DNA from: JABISG01 sp963581435
GTDB lineage: Bacteria > Planctomycetota > Planctomycetia > Planctomycetales > Planctomycetaceae
Length of the DNA stretch: 12,869 nt
NCBI GenBank assembly: GCA_963581435.1
Contig: CAUZOL010000192.1
Span: 1 to 12,869 of the forward strand
Direction: 5' to 3'
Position 1 is the first letter of the stretch, and each line of letters opens with the position of its first letter. The notes under the pieces were generated by a model that ran no database searches, had not been told where the DNA came from, and saw only the letters and a list, made by a program, of their open reading frames with translations. The position numbers and the translations under genes are program-made. Shown one piece after another: positions 1-7,581 of the stretch.

Positions 1-159
1 TGTACTTAAGTTGCCAGTTTGGCTGGCCAGTGTCCTTCAATACCCAAGCTGGCGAGTACTCGCGCGTGAATCTTCAGATTGTCGTGGCAAACAGCACGGC
101 AGAAATTGCCGGTACTCGATTGGCGTGAGAGGAAATCGATCGCGGTGAGTTGCCTTTTG

Positions 160-192
160 GGGTTCGTAGTGACCGCATTCATGCGGTTCGAT
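160..192 (+). repeat. Dispersed palindromic repeat, copy 1
   Basis: A 33-nt stretch is repeated at 7523-7555 with a single mismatch (G175 versus T7538). Its core, 172-187, is a perfect hairpin: a 7-bp stem (accgcat/atgcggt) around a 2-nt loop. The second copy has one broken pair in this stem. The spread through non-coding DNA and the palindromic core resemble REP-like elements. Similarity between the copies stops sharply at both ends. Confidence 0.75.
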
Positions 193-385
193 TGCCCACC
201 GGTGCGCAACAACCCAATATCACGGGTCAACAGATACCGTCGCCAATCGGAACAGGGCTACCAGAATCCCAGATGGGCGCTCAACTCGAAAACCGAACAG
301 GCATCACCTGCGAGCGGTCTGCGGGAGCATTGGTGACAACGACTCGACGGTGTCCTTTTGACTTAAGCCAGCGGTAAGTGACTCA

Positions 386-503
386 CAGCCCGTTGAAAAA
401 CAAATAACATAGTAACCCGAAGCGTAAGCGAGGCCGTTTACTCCAGGGAAACGACAACTCGAATCACCTCGCTAACGCTTCGGGTTACTTTTTCAACGGC
501 CTG
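386..503. repeat. Long imperfect inverted repeat, MITE-like
   Basis: The left arm 386-400 and right arm 489-503 are complementary at 14 of 15 positions. The inner arms 411-433 and 467-489 are complementary at 22 of 23. A 10-nt bulge (401-410) is present only on the left side, and the central loop is about 33 nt (434-466). The outer arm begins cagcccgttgaaaaa. A further small palindrome (ggcctgctcaggcc, 498-511) overlaps the right end. There is no coding capacity, so if mobile it must be moved in trans. It could also fold as a long RNA hairpin. No target-site duplication was found. Confidence 0.75.
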
Positions 504-1212
504 CTCAGGCCCAAGGAGAGAAACTCAAAAGCAGTGAGACAGGAAAACGGTGACGACCGGACAACGCGTGTGTATTTGTGCGAACAAGTAATTACCAAAC
601 GTCTCGAAATCCGTGCTGAGCCTTCGGTCCTTGGCTGCCGCCCGCGCGGATATCAAACCGCATCGTGCAAAGCGAAAGTCGAAACAACCTCAGGAGCCAT
701 CCGTATTGGCAAAAGTTGGCGGCTGTCCGGCCTTGACGGCTGCCCGGAAGTCACCCGAAAAGACCTGTCTCAAATCTCGTCGATCAACGATTACCTGACC
801 CGGATCGACTCGCTGGCGTTGCACGGCGAACGTGCTTAAGGCTCCCGACTCTTTACGTGTCGATCACCAAAACCAACTGCATCTTAGCCTACCCGGTTAA
901 CAAAAAACGTCAACAACAAAACGTTCCGAATTCGCGAAAGAAAAAAGGTTCCTGAGAATTTAATTTTGACTCTGGCATTTCTTCGATTCGATTGCATCGT
1001 CGGCGATGAATGTCGAACATCGTCGCATGGAAATGGAACCGTTGCAGCCCACTGAAACAATCGGCCAATTCAGCGGAAATTCACAACTGGTCTTGCAATG
1101 ATCGCCGCAACCCTTGCCATCGTTTTGCATTCCGATCACGATTTGTTAGGATTCTAAACAACAAACCCGAAAGGGATCGCGGCCAGTTGTTGCCGCTCGC
1201 GGGAGATGCTGT

Positions 1213-2070
1213 GTGATCGAATTATACGCAGACCGATGGGCCTTGATCACAGGGGCTTCGTCTGGCATTGGAGCCGAGTTTGCGCGACGACTCGCGGGTC
1301 GGGGGATGCATTTGGTACTTGTGGCTCGTCGCGAGCACGTGCTCGCGGAACTGGCCGAAGAACTGCACACACGCCACGGAACCAAGTGCGAGCTAATCGT
1401 CGGCGACCTGTCAGAACCGGATCAGGCAGGCCGGGTGATCGACAGAGTGAACGAACTCGGCGTGACCATCGAGCTGTTGGTTAACAACGCCGGGTATGGC
1501 ATCGTCGGAACCGTCGAGCAAGTCGATGCACAGCGTGCTATGTCCATGCTCAGACTGAACGTGGGGACGCTGACAGAACTCACGTATCGCATTCTCCCGG
1601 GAATGCTCGAACGCGGACACGGAGCGATTATCAATGTTGCTTCGGTTGCTGCTTTCCAACCGGTTGCCTACATGCCAGCGTATTCGGCAACTAAGGCCTA
1701 CGTGTTGCATTTCAGTGAAGCGCTTTGGGCCGAGGTTTATGACCGGGGTGTGACCATCATGGCGCTCTGCCCGGGCGTGACGCGCACCGGATTCTTCGAC
1801 GTAGCAGGCGTTCCCAATTGGCTGAAAAAGCAGAGTTCACATACCCCGGCGCAGGTTGTAAAACGTGCGATGAAAGCACTGGAAAAACGGCGGCAATTCG
1901 TCGTTCCCGGGTGGAGCAACTACTTGCGTGCGCTTGCCACCCGATTCGCACCACGGCGGTTTGTCGTCCGCGAATCGATGAAGTACTTTCGTCCGAAGAA
2001 GAAAAAGAACGCGACGAAATCGCGGGACGCCGAAGCACCGCCGACGGGTGACGATGCGCCGCCGGCGTGA
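1213..2070 (+). CDS. Classical short-chain dehydrogenase/reductase (SDR)
   Basis: This 285-residue protein is an NAD(P)H-dependent oxidoreductase with a Rossmann fold, probably cytoplasmic and acting on an unknown carbonyl or hydroxyl substrate. The cofactor motif TGASSGIG lies at residues 13-20 and NNAG at 91-94. The catalytic tetrad is visible as N116, S144, Y157 and K161 (YSATK), and the PG motif is at 187-188. R39-R40 after the second strand suggests NADP(H) preference. It resembles the DltE/COG0300 group, whose substrates usually cannot be told from sequence. The GTG start at 1213 is chosen because GGGAGA (1201-1206) lies 6-7 nt upstream and the Rossmann strand begins at residue 8. The C-terminus (about 253-285) is an unusual tail: a lysine run (PKKKKN), then Ala, Pro and Asp residues. 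It stands alone and converges on the DUF1501 gene. Confidence 0.93.
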   Translation: MIELYADRWALITGASSGIGAEFARRLAGRGMHLVLVARREHVLAELAEELHTRHGTKCELIVGDLSEPDQAGRVIDRVNELGVTIELLVNNAGYGIVGTVEQVDAQRAMSMLRLNVGTLTELTYRILPGMLERGHGAIINVASVAAFQPVAYMPAYSATKAYVLHFSEALWAEVYDRGVTIMALCPGVTRTGFFDVAGVPNWLKKQSSHTPAQVVKRAMKALEKRRQFVVPGWSNYLRALATRFAPRRFVVRESMKYFRPKKKKNATKSRDAEAPPTGDDAPPA

Positions 2071-2208
2071 TGGGCGTTTGTCTTGTCGATTCTCCGTTGT
2101 GGCACCCGATCCGTCAAACGCAAAGCGATGGTGTGCTTTCGCGAAATGACGGCAGAAACCCTTGCTCGCGCTACGGGCTGGTAGCGTGCGGGCTGGTTTT
2201 CAAGGCTT

Positions 2209-3489
2209 TCAACCGAAAAGTGAATCGACGACTTTGCCGCCGTCCACAATTTTCATGGGCCGTCCCAGCGGGCTGATATTCTCGATCCGAGGATCGACAT
2301 TCAGCGACTTGCAGATCGAGCAGAACAGGTCGGGAACGGTGACGGGGTTGTCCTTGATCGCCGTGCCATTGTCTGTCGAGGCACCGATGACCTGCCCGCC
2401 TTTCACGCCGCCGCCCGCCATCGCCAGGTTGAAGACGCGTGGATAGTGGTCGCGGCCGGTGCGTGGATTGATGCGAGGAGTTCGGCCGAATTCGCCCATC
2501 CATACCACCAGCGTGCGTTCCAGTTGGCCGCGTTCTTTCAAATCGGAAATCAGCGTCGCCATCGCCGGATCAACTTGTCCGGCGAGTGTGGAGACGCGCT
2601 CGAAATTGTCCTGGTGCGTGTCCCAGTTGCCCATGCGAACTTCGACGTACGTTGTGCCGGCTTCAACCAAACGGCGGGCGAGCAGGCAGCCGCGACCGAA
2701 GTTGCTGTCACCGTAGCGTGATCGCAATTCCTGCGGCTCCTCGCTGATGTCGAATGCCTTCACCTTTTCGCTGCGGACCATGTTGGATGCCTTGCCGTAC
2801 AGACGGCGATGATTATCGACAACCACTTTGCCGCCGCGTGAAGCGAATTCGTCTTCCAGTCGGCCGAGCAATCCAAGACGACGTCCGTATCGTTTCTCGG
2901 GAACGGCGCTGGCAACGTTGGCCGGCAGTTGTCCCGGGTTTCCCACGACGAACGGATCGTAATCGACACCCAGAAAACCGGAGCCGACGGTCGGGCCGAC
3001 CGAGACCACGCTCGGCAGTTCGTAATCGGGATCGGTCAACTGCTTGGCGATGTTCGATCCCAGACTGGGATGCTTGACGCTGCCGGACGGGACGTACCCG
3101 GTATGCATCTGATAGGTTGCCCGCTGATGGTTTCCTTCGCGATTGGTCATCGAGCGGACCAGCGCGATGTCGTTCATCACTTTGGCCGTCTGTTCCCAGC
3201 CGTTGGCAATTCGAATGCCCGCCGTGGCGGTTTCAATCGCTTCAGTTGGGCCGCCGTTTTCGGTTCCCGGTTTGGGATCGAACGTTTCAAACTGGCTCGG
3301 TGCACCTTGCATCCACAGCACGATGAGCGAACGGCCCTGCTTTTTCAGCTCGGCCGCCTGCAGGCTCATCATGTCGCGAAAACTGAGCGTACCGGTCGCG
3401 ACGGCTGCGGCTGAGACCGTGTGCAAAAAACTGCGCCGTGAAAAACCTTGTCGCCGCACGCCAACGTTTTGATGATGAAAAACGCTCAT
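2209..3489 (-). CDS. DUF1501 family protein with Tat signal
   Basis: This 426-residue exported protein belongs to DUF1501, a family related to the sulfatase/alkaline phosphatase fold and abundant in Planctomycetota; its reaction is not established. The N-terminus carries a twin-arginine signal (SRRSFL, residues 17-22) followed by an Ala-rich stretch, so folded export through the Tat system is likely. Conserved family blocks are visible: IVLWMQGAPSQFETFDPKP (about 55-73), GNWDTHQDNF in the middle, and GEFGRTPRINPRTGRDHYP near the C-terminal third, with Asp and His residues that could bind metal. Length is normal for the family. The ATG start is supported by GGAG about 9 nt upstream. It lies downstream of the DUF1549/DUF1553 gene on the same strand with a gap of about 130 nt, the usual planctomycete pairing, so the two are probably one operon. 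The gap contains a perfect inverted repeat. Confidence 0.95.
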   Translation of the reverse strand: MSVFHHQNVGVRRQGFSRRSFLHTVSAAAVATGTLSFRDMMSLQAAELKKQGRSLIVLWMQGAPSQFETFDPKPGTENGGPTEAIETATAGIRIANGWEQTAKVMNDIALVRSMTNREGNHQRATYQMHTGYVPSGSVKHPSLGSNIAKQLTDPDYELPSVVSVGPTVGSGFLGVDYDPFVVGNPGQLPANVASAVPEKRYGRRLGLLGRLEDEFASRGGKVVVDNHRRLYGKASNMVRSEKVKAFDISEEPQELRSRYGDSNFGRGCLLARRLVEAGTTYVEVRMGNWDTHQDNFERVSTLAGQVDPAMATLISDLKERGQLERTLVVWMGEFGRTPRINPRTGRDHYPRVFNLAMAGGGVKGGQVIGASTDNGTAIKDNPVTVPDLFCSICKSLNVDPRIENISPLGRPMKIVDGGKVVDSLFG

Positions 3490-3547
3490 TTGTCATTTCT
3501 CCGAAAATGATTCTTACTGACTGCTGCTGTGAATCAATTCTGCGGTT

Positions 3548-3609
3548 GGGTGCCACTGGCGTGTCGCCAGTGTCCACCGTGTTGCACTGGCGACACGCCA
3601 GTGGCACCC
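3548..3609 (+). repeat. 62-nt perfect inverted repeat, copy 1
   Basis: Two 25-nt arms (3548-3572 and 3585-3609) are perfectly complementary around a 12-nt loop. Each arm is itself a hairpin (cactggcg-tgt-cgccagtg), so the element can form either one long stem or a double hairpin. A second copy lies in inverted orientation at 8125-8186. The loops match at 9 of 12 positions once the second copy is reversed. It sits between the DUF1549/DUF1553 and DUF1501 genes, where it could affect transcript processing or attenuation, but it has no T-tract on the minus strand. Confidence 0.9.
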
Positions 3610-3622
3610 GAGGGAATGTCGG

Positions 3623-5464
3623 TTATCGTTTGGAGAGGAATTCGCTCGAGTTGAGCAGGCTCCACATCAGGTCTTCGAATGCCTCGCGGCGGTTGCCGAC
3701 TTCATCGAGGTATTCTTTGGCGATCCTGGTTTCTCGCGTCGATGGTTCTCGCGACAAGACAAGTAGATACAACTCGCTGAGGGCATCGTCGTTGTCGTCG
3801 AACTTCCCCAGAATGCGTCCCAACCGTGTATTTCCCTGGCCGCGAACGCCGTCGTTAATCAGCGGTGAGTTCATCAGGAACAAAGCCTGCGGCACGCTGC
3901 CGGTGATATCCGCTTGCGGTGTGGATGGATCGAAGCCGAACAAGGCGGCAAATTGTCCTCGCCCCGATTGTGGCCGGCGATACATTCCACCGCCTCCGCG
4001 CTGCGGTCTGGAATTACCGGTCTCGGTCAAACCGAGCACGCCCGTCAGCGCACTGTAGAGTTGATCGGATCGCAGCCGTGTGGGTGCGGCCGAGGCAAAC
4101 GGCAGCGAGACATCGGATGCGTCGCGCGACCGAATTTGCCGCTGGTAGGCCTGCGTGTTGACGATCGTGCGGAACAGCCACTGCAAGTCGTAATCGTTGG
4201 CAGCGAAGCTGCTGGAGAGCAGATTGAGAACGTCGGGGAATGATGCCTCACGTTCCGGTCCGATGTCGTCGATGGGCATATAGAAACCTTCGCCCAGCAG
4301 TTCACCCCAAATACGATTGACCAACGCCTTGGCGAACCACGGATTCTCTTTCGCGGTGAGGACTTCGGCCAGTTCTGCACGCCGATCCTGATCTCGCAAG
4401 CCGGACTTGGATTCCGTCTTGCTGACAAAGAAGACCGGATCGATCCGTTTGCCCCGAGAGGACGGGTTGGCCAGATCGGGCATGTAATATTCCGATGATT
4501 GCCGCTGAGCGTTGTTCGGCGGGAGCTTTTTCAACTCGGCCAGCGTCAGCGCCTTATCGTTGTTGGTATCGGCACGCCGGAGGATGTTGTCAAAAGCGCG
4601 GGCAAACTGCGAGTTCTTCACTTCGTCCTTGGTCACTTTGCCATCGCGATTGGCATCGAAGCGGCGAATGATAAACGTTGGATCAAATGCCTGCCGTCGT
4701 CTGCCGCCGTCCGGCACGTTGAACGAAACGATTTCAAACGATCGCCGGTTGTCTTCCTGCACTCGGCGAACACGAATGCGGGGAAAATAGGCAGCCAGTT
4801 GATGAAAATCGTCCCGCACCCAGATGTCGGAGGGATGGTCGTGGCAATTGGCGCATTGAATTTGGATCCCCATGAAGATCCGCGAGGTTTCCGATGCCAA
4901 CTCCGATGCCATTCCGCCGTGGGAAAAGACCAAAGCCGTCTGGCCGACTTCCCGCACGTCGCCGGTAGCGGTAATCAATTCGGTGACAATTTCGTCCCAC
5001 TTGCGATTTTGTTGCAACTGCTGAGTCATCCATTGCTCGAAGGCTGGTTGTGCCAGTCGCGCTCGCATGTCGGTTGCCCGAGAGAAGATGACGTCACGCC
5101 AGTACCGCGACCAGTTGCGGGCGAAGTCGCCTTCAGACAACAACTGATCGACCAGTTTGGCTCGCTTGTCGGGATCGGGGTTCAGGCCAAATAGCGTAAT
5201 TTCGGCTGGGGAGGGAAGCGTGCCGGCGAGATCGAGCGTCACACGGCGCAGAAAGTCTTCATCCGATGTCGAATCGGCCAACGGGGTGCCGTTCTTTTCG
5301 AGATGCGATGAGAGCAGCCGGTCAACTTCGACCGCGACATCCGTTGCGGCCGTCGATTTGAATTCCGCTGCAGTGGCCCCGGCCGAAAGCCCGGCGACGA
5401 CTGCCACGGCAAGTCCTACCCGTGCCCAATCCAAAACCAACCGGCGATTGCTAAAGCCAAACAT
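3623..5464 (-). CDS. DUF1549/DUF1553 (PSCyt2/PSD1) protein with EF-hands
   Basis: This secreted 613-residue protein belongs to the planctomycete-specific PSCyt2 (DUF1549) plus PSD1 (DUF1553) architecture, whose cellular role is not established. A signal peptide covers about residues 1-34 (hydrophobic GLAVAVVAGLSAGATAA). DUF1549 runs from about 43 to 230 and includes the CxxCH motif CANCHDHP (204-211), a possible haem c attachment site. Two EF-hand calcium loops follow: DANRDGKVTKDE (270-281) and DTNNDKALTLAE (299-310), the second with Lys instead of Gly at loop position 6. DUF1553 follows from about 360 to the end, with ALVNRIWGELLGEGF near 380-394. A Gly/Arg-rich stretch lies near 484-503. 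The frame can be extended to a TTG at 5482, but the ATG at 5464 has GAGGA 6 nt upstream and is preferred. It is the first gene of the unit with DUF1501. Confidence 0.95.
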   Translation of the reverse strand: MFGFSNRRLVLDWARVGLAVAVVAGLSAGATAAEFKSTAATDVAVEVDRLLSSHLEKNGTPLADSTSDEDFLRRVTLDLAGTLPSPAEITLFGLNPDPDKRAKLVDQLLSEGDFARNWSRYWRDVIFSRATDMRARLAQPAFEQWMTQQLQQNRKWDEIVTELITATGDVREVGQTALVFSHGGMASELASETSRIFMGIQIQCANCHDHPSDIWVRDDFHQLAAYFPRIRVRRVQEDNRRSFEIVSFNVPDGGRRRQAFDPTFIIRRFDANRDGKVTKDEVKNSQFARAFDNILRRADTNNDKALTLAELKKLPPNNAQRQSSEYYMPDLANPSSRGKRIDPVFFVSKTESKSGLRDQDRRAELAEVLTAKENPWFAKALVNRIWGELLGEGFYMPIDDIGPEREASFPDVLNLLSSSFAANDYDLQWLFRTIVNTQAYQRQIRSRDASDVSLPFASAAPTRLRSDQLYSALTGVLGLTETGNSRPQRGGGGMYRRPQSGRGQFAALFGFDPSTPQADITGSVPQALFLMNSPLINDGVRGQGNTRLGRILGKFDDNDDALSELYLLVLSREPSTRETRIAKEYLDEVGNRREAFEDLMWSLLNSSEFLSKR

Positions 5465-5764
5465 GCCTATTCCTCGCTTCAAATTCCGTATCGGCGGAAA
5501 TGTCGATCAAACAGCGTCACAGCCAAGTCACGCGGCCGCTACGGATTCTAACCCAATTGGCCGCGAAAGGTATCGCCAATTCTTGGCGAAAACTTCGATA
5601 TCCAGCCGATTCGGGCCAATCGCTCGTTTTGATGCTGTGTGACAGGATAGTCAGTTGTCGCTTGAGAGTTGGCCGAATTGGGGGTACGGTGCGATCCACT
5701 TTGACCTTATTCGTTGGCGGCCCTTCGTGGCTACTAATTTCTGACTCCAGACCCGTGGAATCCC
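5465..5764. other. Divergent intergenic region, presumed promoters
   Basis: About 300 nt separate the start codons of the minus-strand DUF1549/DUF1553 gene and the plus-strand GntP permease gene. Both genes must be read outward from here or from promoters close by. No convincing -35/-10 pair, operator palindrome or riboswitch was recognised, and the short open frames have no recognisable product. Confidence 0.4.
5471..5475 (-). promoter_or_regulatory. Ribosome binding site fixing the DUF1549/DUF1553 start
   Basis: GAGGA on the minus strand stands 6 nt before the ATG at 5464-5462. This is the best-placed Shine-Dalgarno sequence in the window and argues against the upstream in-frame TTG at 5482. 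Confidence 0.75.
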
Positions 5765-7501
5765 ATGTCCGACACCGCGCTCACACTCACGATTCTGCTC
5801 ACTGGCATCGTCGTCGTCATTGGTAGCGTCCTGGTACTGAAACTGCATGCGTTTCTGGCGCTCATTCTGGGGGCGTTGGTTGTGGCGACGCTGACGCCGG
5901 CGGCATCGGTGGAGCGACATCAGATTCGGCAGTCCGGTTTCACGGTTGTCAGCGGCGGCGACTACAGCAAATTTGTCACCAACGACGGCGAAACGATTAC
6001 GCCCACCGAATTTGACATCCTGCTTCGCGTGGGAAACAAACAATCGCTGCAGGATCGTTCGACCTGCCTCGTGCTTCCGGCCGATGATTTGCTGCGTGAT
6101 CCTGAGCAGGCCTCGGTCCTGTTGACGACAGGGCAGGTCGCCGGTGTGACCGAGAGTGGTCGGACCCACAAGATTGCGCTGGCAACCATCTTGAGCGGAC
6201 CGCCGGACGCGAAGGTTGTTGCGGGCAGCATCGCCATTCGCCCCGCCGACCGTGCGAAGGCGGCTTCAATCGCTCACAACAAGACGGTTGGTGCCCGGGT
6301 CGCTGAGGGGTTTGGAAACACCTGCACCAAAATTGCCATTCTGATTGCGATGGCGTCGATTATTGGCAAGTGCCTGCTCGATAGCGGGGCGGCCGACCGC
6401 GTTGTCCGTTCGACTTTGAAGCTGTTGGGCGAAAAAGGCGCGCCGCTGTCGTTTCTTACCAGCGGGTTCCTGCTTGGTGTGCCGGTGTTTTTCGACACGG
6501 TGTTCTATTTGATGATTCCGTTGGGCAAGGCGATGCGGATGCGGACCGGGCGGAATTATCTGTTGTATGTGCTGACGATTGTCGCCGGGGCGACGATGGC
6601 GCATTCGCTGGTTCCGCCGACACCCGGACCACTGTTTGTGGCCGAACAATTGGGTGTCGATATCGGCGTGATGATTCTGGCCGGCGGCATTGTGGGGCTG
6701 TTCACGGCCGGTTTCGGTTACTTTTATGCCGGGCTGGCCAATCGCTTGTGGGAATTGCCGCTGCGTGAATCGCCTGATTTTTCGCTCGAAGAACTGAAGG
6801 AGATCACCGATCGCGACGAAAGCGATTTGCCCCCCACCTGGTTGGCGTTGATGCCAATTGTGCTGCCGGTGATCCTGATTGGCGGCAACACGATTCTCAA
6901 CCAATTCAAGTCGACATTTTCAGCCGGACTGATCGACGTTTCCAGGACGCTTGGCGACAAGAACATCGCGCTCACAATTTCAGCAGCCATCGCGATGGCC
7001 ATGCTGGTTTGGAAAAAACGGACGAGCCGCAAAGAGTTGGCGAAGTCGATTCAGATGGCGTTGGCCGGGGGCGGGGTAATCATTCTCATCACCGCGGCCG
7101 GTGGTGCGTTCGGCGGCGTGTTGCAGCAAACCGGCGTCGCCAGCCTCATTGGCAACGTGAATCAGAGTTCGCCGTGGGTCATTATTCTGATCGCATTTGC
7201 GATTACAACAGCCGTCCGCACCGCACAAGGATCGGCCACTGTCGCCATGATCACCGCCGTCGGCATCCTCTCCGGCCTGGCCGAATCGCTTTCGTTTCAC
7301 CCAGTGTATTTGGCGTTGGCGATTGGTTGCGGCTCGAAACCCATCGGCTGGATGAACGACAGCGGTTTCTGGGTCATCACAAAAATGAGCGGCATGACCG
7401 AATCCGAAGGATTGAAATACGTAACACCGATGACATCAATGATGGGCGTGGTGGGATTGATCGTCGTACTCGTGGGAGTAACCTTGTTCCCAATGCGTTA
7501 A
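5765..7501 (+). CDS. GntP family permease with extra soluble domain
   Basis: This inner-membrane transporter of the gluconate:H+ symporter (GntP) family probably imports a sugar acid or related organic acid; the exact substrate cannot be read. Family blocks are clear: VAEGFGNT before a helix ending in LLDSGAADR (about 179-212), GVPVFFDTVFYLMIPLGKA (238-256), AHSLVPPTPGPL (279-290), AQGSATVA (487-494) and NDSGFWVITKMSGMTESEG (531-549). About 12 membrane segments are expected. The protein has 578 residues, whereas GntP members usually have about 440-450. The excess is a hydrophilic stretch at about 49-172, after the first two helices (7-26 and 28-44), with alternating strand-like segments (for example FDILLRVGNKQ and STCLVLPADDLL). 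The ATG has only a weak GGA upstream. No kinase or dehydrogenase for gluconate lies beside it. Confidence 0.93.
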   Translation: MSDTALTLTILLTGIVVVIGSVLVLKLHAFLALILGALVVATLTPAASVERHQIRQSGFTVVSGGDYSKFVTNDGETITPTEFDILLRVGNKQSLQDRSTCLVLPADDLLRDPEQASVLLTTGQVAGVTESGRTHKIALATILSGPPDAKVVAGSIAIRPADRAKAASIAHNKTVGARVAEGFGNTCTKIAILIAMASIIGKCLLDSGAADRVVRSTLKLLGEKGAPLSFLTSGFLLGVPVFFDTVFYLMIPLGKAMRMRTGRNYLLYVLTIVAGATMAHSLVPPTPGPLFVAEQLGVDIGVMILAGGIVGLFTAGFGYFYAGLANRLWELPLRESPDFSLEELKEITDRDESDLPPTWLALMPIVLPVILIGGNTILNQFKSTFSAGLIDVSRTLGDKNIALTISAAIAMAMLVWKKRTSRKELAKSIQMALAGGGVIILITAAGGAFGGVLQQTGVASLIGNVNQSSPWVIILIAFAITTAVRTAQGSATVAMITAVGILSGLAESLSFHPVYLALAIGCGSKPIGWMNDSGFWVITKMSGMTESEGLKYVTPMTSMMGVVGLIVVLVGVTLFPMR

Positions 7502-7520
7502 GAGATGCGGAAGGCCAAAA

Positions 7521-7581
7521 GAGGGTTCGTAGTGACCTCATTCATGCGGTTCGATCGCTCATCCCGGCCACTAGAACCCTC
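7521..7581 (+). repeat. Dispersed repeat, copy 2, with terminal inverted arms
   Basis: Positions 7523-7555 match 160-192 at 32 of 33 positions. In this copy the ends are also complementary: 7521-7534 (gagggttcgtagtg) pairs with 7569-7581 with a single bulged base. The element fills the gap between the convergent GntP and GT-C-like genes and its right arm contains the stop codon of the latter (7571-7573). It could act as a bidirectional transcription end, though no long T-tract follows. Confidence 0.65.

Larger units (their letters stand above)
1..1212. other. Gene-poor region with repeats, no convincing CDS
   Basis: About 1.2 kb precede the first confident gene. Open frames here are short, overlap in several frames and show no recognisable domain. 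The longest (534-839, +, GTG start, 101 codons) has a purine-rich stretch at 512-517 about 16 nt upstream, too far for a normal ribosome binding site. Its last third (about 720-836) has GC-rich third codon positions and an amphipathic-looking end (DLSQISSINDYLTRIDSL), so it may be the remnant of a decayed gene. A minus-strand frame at 6-230 (74 codons) also has no recognisable family. Two repeats (160-192 and 386-503) lie inside. Positions 895-1000 are AT-richer than the surroundings and could hold the promoter of the downstream dehydrogenase, but no clean -35/-10 pair was found. No tRNA or rRNA signature was seen. Confidence 0.6.

Noticed and set aside
52..63. Perfect 12-nt palindrome gcgagtactcgc as an operator
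   Set aside because: It is isolated, with no promoter or adjacent regulator gene to give it a role.
966..994. Sigma-70-like promoter with TTGACT at 966-971
   Set aside because: No TATAAT-like hexamer is found 16-18 nt downstream, and the position is over 200 nt from the dehydrogenase start.
2148..2200. Half of a further dispersed inverted repeat (aacccttgctcgcgctacgg) between the convergent SDR and DUF1501 genes
   Set aside because: It looks like a repeat arm, but no complementary arm or second copy is present in the window, so it cannot be supported from this sequence alone.
3438..4058. Long plus-strand open frame opposite the DUF1549/DUF1553 gene
   Set aside because: It is antisense to a confident gene and includes the translated 62-nt repeat; no domain is recognisable.
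5465..5482. TTG start for the DUF1549/DUF1553 gene
   Set aside because: The ATG at 5464 has GAGGA 6 nt upstream, and that sequence would lie within the coding part if TTG were used.
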